DNA of 64,000 nucleotides from JAAYUD01 sp041907665 (GTDB lineage: Bacteria > Bacteroidota > Bacteroidia > Bacteroidales > Bacteroidaceae). Shown here one piece after another: positions 26,523 to 36,366 of the stretch; within the stretch, counting starts at the first letter, position 1, and every line of letters starts with the position of its first letter. A program made the position numbers and the translations under genes. The DNA lies in contig JAYRGW010000015.1 of NCBI GenBank assembly GCA_041907665.1, positions 1 to 64,000 of the forward strand. Direction: 5' to 3'. Under the pieces are notes generated by a model. The model was given only the letters and a program-made list of their open reading frames with translations, did not search any database and was not told the origin of the DNA.

Positions 26523-28013
26523 ATAATGGTAAAAAAACAGACGTATGTCACTGCCGTAACTTCCGTTAGTTACTGCGGTGACTAACAGAAGTTATCCTAA
26601 CAACTAACGTTAGTTTCGTCAACAACATCCGTTAGTTACCGCTGCGACATACGGTTGATTTTTTGCAAAGCAAAACAAGTGTACAGCCGCCGTTGTCGTA
26701 TGTTAGTTTTTTCGGTGACGTCCTTAAGTTTTCGGAGAAACTAACATACGACAACATTTTTAGGAGCATATGACGTTTTGGAAGAATAAAGACAATACAG
26801 ATTTGTTGAAGTCGTCGGTTCTTACTAATACTTAAAGATACCTCGTGTAGATATGTAAAACCTCGTTTTTTCTATTTTAGTTACGAAAACGTTTCTGTCA
26901 CCGTTACTGACTGTATATCAGGTACATACGTGCATACGACGCCAAAATGGGACACGAAAAACATGTTTTCTCGCAGAGAATCAATGCGTTATGATTTCTC
27001 TCAAATTTGCCCTGATAATGGGCGATACAAGGGGGTACTGAAAGTTGGCGTGCAGAATTCTTTTTCTAGCCTCGTTTTCAGAAGTGAATATGGAGAGCAA
27101 TACTGATACTATTTTAACCATACCGAAGTGATACTTTTCAATGTGGGGAATTGATGCTGTGTTTCCCAAAAATGATAACGACGAACATAAAAATTCATAA
27201 GGACGAAACTAAAAGTTTGTAACTAGAAACATTTATTTTCGTCCTTATGAATTTCTCGCTGTCTATCAACAAATTACATACAGTATGCCTATGTCGTAGC
27301 TCTAATTCGAGTTATGTCCGAGTGATGTAACAATAGCAAATATAGTGGCCTAAAATGGCCTGTGAATATGGTTGGGATAAGAAAGTATCAGAATATCGGA
27401 GAATGTTCACTTTGAGATCTGTTATGAAAAATGATTGTATGCAAAGCATTTTATCGTTACTTTCTTTTGCTAAAATGGGGTAGCATTCTAATTATTTACA
27501 TAGAAATAAGACAACATATATGCGGCTATTCATCGATTCTTTTTTTCAGCAAAACAATTATATTCTGAACCTTTGTCACTTCAGTATGACACCATTACGC
27601 ACTATCACACAGCATATTAACGATGCACCACATACAACGCCAGCGGAAATAGGCCTCAAAATCGAGGCAAGAGCATATTGTAGGAACGTTATTTCCGATA
27701 GGGGTCTATTTAGACTCGGTCTAAACACACAGTTACAGGTAGCTGAACGCCCGATTTGTGCAGAGCGAATGTGCAGCATCCGTTTATTGAGAAATACTTC
27801 ATCTATAACAATTATTTTTACACCTATCTCCTATATTTACGGATGAACCTTTCTACTTCAGAAGGTAAGTTCATTATGATTCATCAAAGATTTATCATCG
27901 TTTGCCACAGCTTTATCAGAACATCCCTATAACACAAGTCACAAGTTGTATTTCTAGAATTCAGTCTACCTTTTCATTTTTTCTTAATTTAGTGCTTTTG
28001 TCAGATTTAATTT
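26523..28013. repeat. Gene-free, hairpin-rich repeat region (locus Y)
   Basis: About 1.5 kb with no supportable gene; short open frames lack family signals. It contains a degenerate hairpin cluster (26542-26653) that includes the perfect palindrome AACTAACGTTAGTT (26602-26615), hairpin Q (17-bp perfect arms 26693-26709 and 26738-26754), hairpin P (27191-27254), block A (27376-27410) and block B (27575-27726). Q, P, A and B all match the 12-kb region in inverted orientation. The stretch 26760-27180 has no counterpart there. Confidence 0.65.
27191..27254. repeat. 23-bp inverted repeat with 18-nt loop (P, copy Y)
   Basis: Arms 27191-27213 and 27232-27254 pair with one mismatch at 27209. The loop 27214-27231 is identical, in the same plus-strand orientation, to the loop at 12308-12325, although arms and outer flanks of this copy are inverted relative to that one. 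Confidence 0.85.
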
Positions 28014-28021
28014 TTATCTTT
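28014..28021 (+). promoter_or_regulatory. -7 box for the lipoprotein-regulator unit
   Basis: TATCTTTG matches TAnnTTTG, 28 bp upstream of the lipoprotein ATG at 28050. Confidence 0.5.
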
Positions 28022-28049
28022 GTCCTTATTGACAAATTATATAGAAAAT

Positions 28050-28475
28050 ATGAAAAAGAATCTTTTATTACTACTATTCCTCTGTTGTTCTGCAATATTT
28101 ACCTCGTGCGTAAACAATGACAATTTTGATGAGACCAAAGCTATAATAGGAAATTGGGAAGGTATAGGAAAGAACACGATGGGATGCGAATTTGTGGAAG
28201 ACATTAGCTATGGACAAGGATATGTGATGACGAGCAAAGATGGCGGTAATATCGACGATATTATCTTAAATTACTGCAGCAGTACGTGGGAATTTAATGA
28301 AGATACACACATCGACTATATCGTCAATACACAAAATAGTTCAATAAAATTTTTATTGTATAATGTAGACCCGAAAACAAAGATAACATATAATCAAGAC
28401 GTCGTCACAGTGAAGTACTATTTCGAAGACTATAACCATCTGGTCATCGATGGTGCCGAATTTGAACGACAGTAA
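28050..28475 (+). CDS. Small lipoprotein, lipocalin-like fold suspected
   Basis: From the ATG at 28050 it has 141 residues and an MKK-type signal ending in the lipobox FTSC; an upstream in-frame ATG at 28020 overlaps the promoter box and spoils the signal. The mature part (IIGNWEGIG..., then alternating beta strands ending in HLVIDGAEFER) resembles the lipocalin-like lipoproteins common in Bacteroides. Function is not recognised. It sits 12 bp upstream of the PUL regulator, so it may contribute to sensing or simply be co-transcribed. Confidence 0.65.
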   Translation: MKKNLLLLLFLCCSAIFTSCVNNDNFDETKAIIGNWEGIGKNTMGCEFVEDISYGQGYVMTSKDGGNIDDIILNYCSSTWEFNEDTHIDYIVNTQNSSIKFLLYNVDPKTKITYNQDVVTVKYYFEDYNHLVIDGAEFERQ

Positions 28476-28487
28476 AAACACTAAAAA

Positions 28488-31352
28488 ATGAACCTTAAGT
28501 CATATATTCTCGTATTACTATTATTCTTTCCGATAGCAGGATTTGCCGGCGATTGGAATGATTATATTATAAATTACAACAAAAGTTTATATGGTAATGG
28601 TTCACAAACATGGCAAATAAAATCATTCAATAACCGTTGGATGTTTTTTGGTAACCAAAATGGACTCGTCCAATTCAGTGGTTCGTCCTGGGCACTATAC
28701 CCTTTGCATAATGGCACCTGCCTACGTTCAATCTGTTTTTCGCAGAATAGGCAACGTATTTATGTTGGAGGCATCAATGAGTTTGGGTATTTTGCCCCCG
28801 GCAAAAATGGGAAATTGGTATACACTTGCCTTTCAGATCTGATGCATGGCAAACAGAATTTGATTGGCAACATTTGGAATATCTTCGAAAACGAAAATGA
28901 ACTTTATGTAGTAGGAGATGGCCTAATACTGAAATATGTGGCAGGAAAGTTTTCTTACATAAATGCAAAGGCAAAAATAGACTGTTCGGGCATATCAAAT
29001 GGAGTACTCTATTTAGGCACGATACACGGCATCTGCATATTGGCAGGGAATAGTGTACTACCCCTACAGGGGGCTTCAATCCTACAAAACAAACGCATAC
29101 GAAGCATCCTACCCTATGGCAATAAGATTCTCGTCGTAACAGCATTCGATGGTGTATACTGCTACGATGGCCAACGAGTATATCCCTTTATGACCGGCAT
29201 GGAATCGTTTCTGAAACAAAATGAGATTTTCTGTGCTGCAATATCGGGAAAGAATTTTGCAGCGGGAAGTATTCGCAACGGTATTGCGGTTGTGGATTTA
29301 CAGACACATCAAATAAAATACTTCAATGAGATGAGTGGTATGCAAAACAATACCGTATTATCGGCTGCATTTGATACCTCAGGAAATCTATGGGCAGGGC
29401 TTGATAGCGGAGGTTTAGACTATATATTGCTCAATTCTCCATTCACAAACCTTTATTCTTATCCCCACTCTTACGGTACAGGATATACAGCTTTGCTCTC
29501 GGACGACTTGTTATATTTAGGAACGAATAGAGGACTCTTTTTCATGCCTTTCAATACAAACATCAACGGAAAGCTACCCGACATGACAGCTATAAAAGGA
29601 GCAGGAGGACAAGTTTGGGGACTCAACAAAATAGGAAGTGATATATTCTGCAGTCATGACAGAGGATTATATCTATTACGCAAGACATCAATGCAACGCA
29701 TCGGCTACATTACAGGTGTGTGGAATTGTCAACAATCGATAGGCGATCCTAATAAAATATTGGTCGGAGTATACGACGGTATGTTTGTTTTGGAAAGAAA
29801 AGGAAGTTCGTGGAATGTATTAAGTAAGATTTCAGGTATCAATGAAAGCTGTCGATGGTTTGCACAAGAAGACGGGCAAACGGTGTGGGTTTCAAATGGT
29901 AGCAAATTATCATGTTACACTCTGGACAAACAGTTAACGCACGTTATAAAAACCCAGAGCTTGGATTTGCACCACTTTTTACAAGTCAATAAAGGCTCTA
30001 AAGTCTTTCGAATAGACGGACATATCGTAGTTACAACTCCCAAGGGAGAATTTTATTACAATAGACGCCATAAACAATTAAGTTATATGGACCTGATTAA
30101 AAAGGATAAAAAAGAAAACATTTCCGCTACTACAAAATTCAAGAATTCAGTCATCAGTTTATCACCAGATAAAATAAGTATTTACGATACCTCTTTGAAA
30201 AAAGAGACAAACTATTTTTTTGGCACACCTTCTATACAGCTAGTATCGGATGCTGAAACAATAATCCCGGTATCAGAATCTTCGATAATCATTCCAAACG
30301 ATAATGGATTTGCACTCTTCAATTTACCACAACGAAAAGATATTTGCAATTATAAACAAATGCTACATATTCGAAATGTATATATCACTTATCCTAAAGA
30401 AGCATTAATCTATACCGATAACTTTTTATCGAAGAAGGATACTCCCAAGATATCTTACAGCCACAATTCTATTCGATTTGAATATGGCATCACATTATTC
30501 ACAAACATTCAAGGCGTAGTTTACCAATATCGTTTGAATCAAGAAGACTGGTCTGGTTATACCTATTCCAGAATTAAAGAATACAGCAATCTGCATGAAG
30601 GGAAATATACTTTTGAAGTAAAAGCGACACTGCCAAATGGCGTAATCCTATCATACGACAGCTTTAGTTTTCAAGTACTACCACCATGGTATCGTACAGG
30701 CTGGGCCTATTTCATCTACTTAATATTATTTGCATTGCTACTGCGCTACATTTATTTATGGGATGACACGCGTGTAAAACGCAAGAAGCAACAAGCTATA
30801 AAAGAGAAAGATCATCAAATAAAAACGATGGAGAGAGAGTATGAAGAAGAGAAAGCCCAGAAAGAGCGCCAAATTATTCAGCTCGAGAAGGATAAGCTGG
30901 AGTATGAATTAAAACATAAAAGCCAGGAAATGGCAAATTTAATGATAAACTTTGTCAGAAAAAACGAAATTCTCACAGAGATAAGATCCGACCTCTTTAA
31001 AGTTTTAGGTGTGCTGAAAGGCGAAAGTGCAAAAGAATCGAAGCAGATGTTGATACTCGTTCGCAACAAAATCGAATCGAATATTCAAGGTGATGAAGTA
31101 TTGAAAAAGATAGAAGATCAATTTGATGTAGTACATAATAATTTCATGAAAAGATTGCGAGAAACGCATCCGGATCTCTCAAATAATGAACGAATGATGT
31201 GCGCCTACTTAAAAATGAATCTTTCGACCAAAGAAATTGCACCTCTACTTAATATCTCGATACGTGGCGTAGAAACCATACGCTATCGCTTAAGAAAAAA
31301 ATTCGGATTAGAACGCGAAGACAGCTTAACCGAGTATCTAAATAATCTATAA
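28488..31352 (+). CDS. Membrane-spanning PUL regulator: propeller, Y_Y_Y, TM, LuxR-type HTH
   Basis: A 954-residue protein. A signal-like N-terminus (1-20) precedes a periplasmic sensor of beta-propeller-type repeats (about 25-620), a Y_Y_Y domain (about 645-730) ending in PPWYRTGW, one transmembrane helix (about 738-757), a cytoplasmic coiled coil (about 765-830) and a C-terminal LuxR-like helix-turn-helix (about 893-950, LSTKEIAPLLNISIRGVETIRYRLRKK split over two helices). There is no kinase domain, so this is not a classical hybrid two-component system but a single-protein signal transducer that would bind an oligosaccharide outside and DNA inside. The likely target is the SusC promoter downstream. 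Confidence 0.88.
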   Translation: MNLKSYILVLLLFFPIAGFAGDWNDYIINYNKSLYGNGSQTWQIKSFNNRWMFFGNQNGLVQFSGSSWALYPLHNGTCLRSICFSQNRQRIYVGGINEFGYFAPGKNGKLVYTCLSDLMHGKQNLIGNIWNIFENENELYVVGDGLILKYVAGKFSYINAKAKIDCSGISNGVLYLGTIHGICILAGNSVLPLQGASILQNKRIRSILPYGNKILVVTAFDGVYCYDGQRVYPFMTGMESFLKQNEIFCAAISGKNFAAGSIRNGIAVVDLQTHQIKYFNEMSGMQNNTVLSAAFDTSGNLWAGLDSGGLDYILLNSPFTNLYSYPHSYGTGYTALLSDDLLYLGTNRGLFFMPFNTNINGKLPDMTAIKGAGGQVWGLNKIGSDIFCSHDRGLYLLRKTSMQRIGYITGVWNCQQSIGDPNKILVGVYDGMFVLERKGSSWNVLSKISGINESCRWFAQEDGQTVWVSNGSKLSCYTLDKQLTHVIKTQSLDLHHFLQVNKGSKVFRIDGHIVVTTPKGEFYYNRRHKQLSYMDLIKKDKKENISATTKFKNSVISLSPDKISIYDTSLKKETNYFFGTPSIQLVSDAETIIPVSESSIIIPNDNGFALFNLPQRKDICNYKQMLHIRNVYITYPKEALIYTDNFLSKKDTPKISYSHNSIRFEYGITLFTNIQGVVYQYRLNQEDWSGYTYSRIKEYSNLHEGKYTFEVKATLPNGVILSYDSFSFQVLPPWYRTGWAYFIYLILFALLLRYIYLWDDTRVKRKKQQAIKEKDHQIKTMEREYEEEKAQKERQIIQLEKDKLEYELKHKSQEMANLMINFVRKNEILTEIRSDLFKVLGVLKGESAKESKQMLILVRNKIESNIQGDEVLKKIEDQFDVVHNNFMKRLRETHPDLSNNERMMCAYLKMNLSTKEIAPLLNISIRGVETIRYRLRKKFGLEREDSLTEYLNNL

Positions 31353-31587
31353 CACGCATTCTTCGTATTTTAGTAAAATTAATCTTTTCATTTTCTATTG
31401 TTGTGCGTATTATTATTAGCTTATAAAACAGCGTTTTAATAATTAATGACGTAATATAGACGTATTAAAAAAATGCAATTGACGTATTAAAAAAGTCTTA
31501 ATTATAGTTTTATAAAGTTCAGTAATTAATATGTTTGCATTGTCCAAAGAGGGACAAGAACGTTAATCTTAAAATTTAATAGAACAC
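31353..31587 (+). promoter_or_regulatory. SusC promoter region with phased direct repeats
   Basis: The -7 box TATGTTTG lies at 31530-31537, 50 bp before the SusC ATG. Upstream are direct repeats beginning GACGTA at 31448, 31459 and 31481, the last two sharing GACGTATTAAAAAA. The spacing of 11 and 22 bp is one and two helical turns. They are a good candidate binding site for the LuxR-type regulator encoded just upstream. Confidence 0.55.
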
Positions 31588-34500
31588 ATGAAGAAGATTA
31601 TTTCAATTCTATTTTTGTTAGGAATGTACTTATCAACATTCGGACAAAATGTACTGATAGAAGGTACAGTAAATGACGGTTCGACTAATGAGCCATTAAT
31701 CGGCGTAAATGTGGTAGTAAAAGGGAATGCCAATATTGGCACTGCTACAGATATGAATGGTTCTTTCAAGCTCAAAGCGCCTGCAAAATCCACATTAATT
31801 CTTACTTATGTAGGCTACCTTACAAAAGAGGTGCAAGCCACCAAAGGTAAAATGAAGATTATGATGACAGAAGATTCAAAATCACTGAGCGAAGTTGTCG
31901 TAATCGGTTATGGAATTCAGAAAAAGAGTGTTGTTACGGCTGCCATCAGCAAAGTAACATCGGAAGAATTGAGCGCAGCAAAGCCCTCCCGAATTGAGGA
32001 TGTACTAAAAGGTAAAATTTCGGGTGTGCAAATAACTCAAAGTTCAGGACAACCGGGATCAGATTCTAAAGTACGTATCCGTGGTATCGGTACTATCAAT
32101 AGTAGTGAACCTCTTTACGTAGTCGATGGAATGCCTGTAGATGGAGGAATAAATTACTTAAATCCGAGCGATATCGCCTCTGTCGAAATCTTAAAAGATG
32201 CTGCCTCGGCAGCCATTTATGGTACACGTGGTGCCAACGGCGTAATACTTGTCACTACAAAATCAGGTTCTAAAGGGAAAGCTACAGTAAGCTATAATTT
32301 TTCTTACGGCTGGCAAAATCCTTGGACTCACAAATCGGTATTAGATGCTAAAGAATATATGGTGATCATGAACGAAGAAAGTCTCAATGATGGCGGTGAT
32401 GCAATCTACAATAACAAACAGATTGCTGAAGCCGGCAAAGGTACGGATTGGCAGAAAGAGACTTTTTATAAAAATGCTCCTGTGCAAGATCATCAATTAA
32501 GCATTAACGGAGGTACGGATAAAATGCAATATTATTTATCGTTCGGATATTTCAAACAAGATGGTATTGTGGGTGGCAATTATGGCAAATCAAATTATGA
32601 ACGCTATAGTTTGAGGACCAATTCAGATTATACCGTTTTTGAAACAAAAGAACGCAACTTCCTTAATAAACTGAATGTAGGTGTTAATGTAGCTTACTCT
32701 AGAATAAACAGTACCGGAATTGAAACAAACTCTGAATATGGTTCAGTTTTGGGTAGTGCTTTAGCCTTTTCGCCATTAGTTTCTGTTTATGCCAACAAAG
32801 CAGATGCAGCTTCAATATTGGCTGCACATCCTAATGCAGTACAAGATGCTAATGGTGTATTTTCTCTTCCGCCAGACGGATTCCAAGAAATTGCTAACCC
32901 ATTAGGCATGCTTAACCAACCGACAGCCGGAAAAAACAATTCGGACAAATTTGTCGGAACTTTCTATGCCAAACTGGATTTACTGCCAGGATTGTCATTC
33001 AAAAGTAGTTATGGATTCGATCTAGCTTTCTGGGGATATGACACGTACACCATGCCCTACTATTTGGCATCGCAAGGTAAGTATCAAGATTATAGCACTG
33101 TTCAAAGCGAAAAGCGAAATGAATCGTGGTTATAAATGGCAAGTTGAAAATGTTTTGACATACAACAAAAGGTTTTTAGAGAAACATAACCTAACAATTG
33201 TATTGGGTCAGTCGGCACAAAGATATACATATCGCAACTTAGGAGGTAACTTCCGCGATCTATTAGATACAGATCCGATGAAAGCGAACTTAAATTCATG
33301 TATTGCAGACCAGAAACTATCAGTTGTTTGGGGTGGAACCGGTGGTTATAATAATACATCTTTAGCTTCTTATTTCGGCCGAGTTGACTATAACTTCGAT
33401 GAACGTTACATGGTACAGTTAACTGTACGTCGAGATGGTTCTTCTCATTTTGGACCAAGTCATAAATGGGCTACATTCCCTGCTGTATCTGTAGGTTGGA
33501 ATGTATTGAATGAACCATACCTAAAAAATCACCCTGATTGGTTTAATGCATTAAAGATGCGTTTAAGCTGGGGTAAGAATGGTAACGAAGCTATTGGTAA
33601 TTTCACTTATGCTTCGCTAATGAGCGGTGGTCAGAACTACTATTTCGGAGGAGGTTATTCCGTTAATACAGCCGATCCTTCTAAAGTTGGAGAAACAGGA
33701 GGTAGTATGCAATATGGTTCTTCTCCTGGAGCTTTGGCCAACAAAGATGTAAAATGGGAAGAATCAGAACAAATAGATTTAGGCTTCGATGCTTCATTTT
33801 TCAATAATGCGCTAACATTCAGCGCCGATTATTACAAGAAGAAGACCAACGGCATGTTGATGACAGTACAAATTCCAAGTTACGTTGGGCAAAGTGCTCC
33901 TACAGGCAATGTAGGCAAGATGCAAAACTGGGGTCTTGAATTTGAATTAGGTTGGAAAAGTCGTATCAAAGACTTCAATTATAACATTAAAGCTAACGCA
34001 TCCTATTTGCGTAATAAGTTGATTCACCTAGGCACAGCATCTGGTAGCGCTATTTATCAATCGGCAGGAGCCAGTGGTGTTGGCGATATTGTAAAAGGAC
34101 AAGATGGTATGGTTTGGCCGTTCTTCTTTGGCTACAAAACCAATGGGTTATTCCAAAATGCCAACGAAGTATCAAGTTATGTCAATAGCAAAGGAGAATT
34201 GTTGCAACCCGAAGCAAAACCGGGCGATGTTCGCTTTGTAGACGTAAACAAAGACGGTACCATAGATTCTAATGACCGCGTAAAGATTGGTAAAGGTATG
34301 CCCGACTGGACTTATGGTTTCACAATCGGAGCAGATTGGAAAGGATTCGACGTAAACTTACTTTTCCAAGGCACAATAGGCAACGATATTTTCGACTTTT
34401 CACAGCGCGGTGATATTCCACGCATGAATCGTCCTTCATGGATTCTTGATCGTTGGCATGGCGAAGGAACTTCTAATTCAATTCCCCGTATGACATCTGC

Positions 34501-34786
34501 CAATCCAAACAAGAACTGGCGTTGCTCCGACCTATATATAAAGAATGGTGATTATATGCGCCTCAAAGTTGCCCAACTTGGCTACACATTGCCACAGAGG
34601 CTAACAACTAAATTTTCTATCCAGAGTCTACGACTCTATGTCTCGGCTGAGAATCTACTCACCCTAACAGGATATAACGGTTTTGACCCGGAAGTAGCAT
34701 CGGGCGATTACACAACAATAGGTATCGACCGAGGTGTTTATCCTCAGTCACGTACGATATCTCTTGGAGCTAATATTACTTTCTAA
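31588..34786 (+). pseudogene. SusC/RagA-family transporter of the beta-glucan PUL, one-base frameshift
   Basis: The first frame (31588-33135, ends after NESWL) and the second (in frame to 34786) form one SusC-like protein of about 1065 residues if one T of the TT at 33130-33131 is removed; the junction then reads NESWYKWQVENV, normal for the family. Signal peptide, carboxypeptidase-regulatory domain (LIEGTVNDGSTNEPLIGV), VVVIGYG and YVVDGMPVDGG plug motifs are in the first part, the barrel and C-terminal Phe in the second. It is either a sequencing error or a genuine lesion that would stop growth on this glycan. SusD follows after 18 bp. Confidence 0.85.
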
Positions 34787-34804
34787 CCACAAAAATTCAT
34801 AGAA

Positions 34805-36346
34805 ATGAGAACTTATAAGATATTAACATCGGCCATCTTTTTAGCAGGAGCATTAATGATCTCCTCTTGTAGTGATGACTTTTTGACTTCTAAGCCAACA
34901 GAAAGCCAGCAAGCAGGAGCGCCAGCAACAGAAAGTGCAATTCTTTCAAATCTTGGCGCAGCCTATCAGATATTATTGTTCGATAGCTATGCCAATAACA
35001 ATTACAACGAAGTTTTATTAATGTCGGATCTTCGCTCGGATGATATATGGAAAGGTGGAGGTTCTGCCGGAGACCAACAACAACTATATTCTCTATCGCA
35101 ATTCACATCTACAGCGACTGAGACTTTAGATGGATTGTGGAGTATTTATTATTCTGGAATCGCACGTTGCAATAATGTCATTATTGCTTGTGCAAACGCA
35201 GTAAATGTTCCAAGCGCTAAATTAAAACAATATAACGCAGAAGCCCATTTCTTACGTGCATATTATACGCACCTGCTCTGGAAGTTCTGGGGAAATATCC
35301 CTTATTTCGAAAAGCCTCTAGATGCTCCATATATGGCTAAACAACTTACAGCCGACGAGGTGTATGCAAAAATCATGGCCGACTTGGATGTTGCCTGTGA
35401 AGATGGTGCAATGGCAATGACTACAACAGGCAATGACCTTGGTCGCGTTAATCGTTCAGCAGCACTCATGCTAAGAGCCAGGGTCGTAATGTATCAAAAA
35501 GACACTAGTAAATATCCCCAGATCACTCAAGATATGGCAGATATTATGAGTAGCAACAATTATTCATTGATGACCGATTTTGCAGGAATGTGGACAGATG
35601 CAGGTGAATTCTGCAAAGAATCTATTTTTGAGACAAACCAAATACCAATAGGTAAAACATGGTCGAGCGGCTGGCAAGGTTATGGAACAAACCTTCCTGC
35701 ATTTATCTCGCCAAACGGTCTTTCTGCAGGTAATAAGACAGGAGACTTCAAAGGTGGTTGGGGATTTGGTCCTGTTCGTGAATCCACGTACAAAATCTTT
35801 GAAGATGGTGATATAAGACGCGATGCCTCCATCAACCATTTCGAGTCGTCACAGTATACAGCACGTTTTCAAGACACCGGCTACTTCCAAGGTAAATATG
35901 CAGCTCGCGTAGGTTACAACCCTCAAGGAGATGTCGATCTTAATTATTGCAATAATCTACGGCTCTTCCGTTATGCAGAGACATTATTGAATTACGTGGA
36001 ATTAATTAAAATGGATGGTCAGACCGAGGTAAACAATATTACAGCACAAAGTTGCTTTGACCAGATTCGGCAACGGGCCTTTGGTTCAAAAACCGCTCCT
36101 AATGAAGAAATGAATGCCGACAATATCAAGTTAGAACGTCGTCGCGAGTTTGTTGGAGAAGGAATGCGCTTTTGGGATTTAGTTCGTTGGGGAGATGCTC
36201 CAACTGTACTATCAGAAAACATACCGGCATTCAACTCTGTTCGAACTTTCTCCGATTGGATGAAATACTTACCAATTCCTCAATCTGAATTGGACAAGAC
36301 TAAAGGTACTCAATACGAGTTGAAACAAAATGGAAGTTGGAAATAA
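34805..36346 (+). CDS. SusD/RagB-family nutrient-binding lipoprotein
   Basis: A 513-residue lipoprotein with lipobox MISSC and mature start SDDFLTSKPTES, the hallmark of SusD/RagB. TPR-like helical elements include the NAEAHFLRAYYTHLLWKFWG region (split by family consensus) and the C-terminal RRREFVGEGMRFWDLVRW motif. It caps the SusC barrel encoded 18 bp upstream and binds glycan at the cell surface. It is intact, unlike the SusC gene, which means either recent damage upstream or a sequencing error there. Confidence 0.93.
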   Translation: MRTYKILTSAIFLAGALMISSCSDDFLTSKPTESQQAGAPATESAILSNLGAAYQILLFDSYANNNYNEVLLMSDLRSDDIWKGGGSAGDQQQLYSLSQFTSTATETLDGLWSIYYSGIARCNNVIIACANAVNVPSAKLKQYNAEAHFLRAYYTHLLWKFWGNIPYFEKPLDAPYMAKQLTADEVYAKIMADLDVACEDGAMAMTTTGNDLGRVNRSAALMLRARVVMYQKDTSKYPQITQDMADIMSSNNYSLMTDFAGMWTDAGEFCKESIFETNQIPIGKTWSSGWQGYGTNLPAFISPNGLSAGNKTGDFKGGWGFGPVRESTYKIFEDGDIRRDASINHFESSQYTARFQDTGYFQGKYAARVGYNPQGDVDLNYCNNLRLFRYAETLLNYVELIKMDGQTEVNNITAQSCFDQIRQRAFGSKTAPNEEMNADNIKLERRREFVGEGMRFWDLVRWGDAPTVLSENIPAFNSVRTFSDWMKYLPIPQSELDKTKGTQYELKQNGSWK

Positions 36347-36366
36347 ACCATCAAATCGATAATAAC

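Noticed and set aside
27520..27846. 108-residue open frame in locus Y
   Set aside because: It crosses block B antisense to the frame shared by both copies and shows no protein-like features.
33038..33130. Separate gene starting at 33038 for the C-terminal half of SusC
   Set aside because: The first ~30 residues are out-of-frame noise; the rest continues the upstream SusC after a one-base frameshift.
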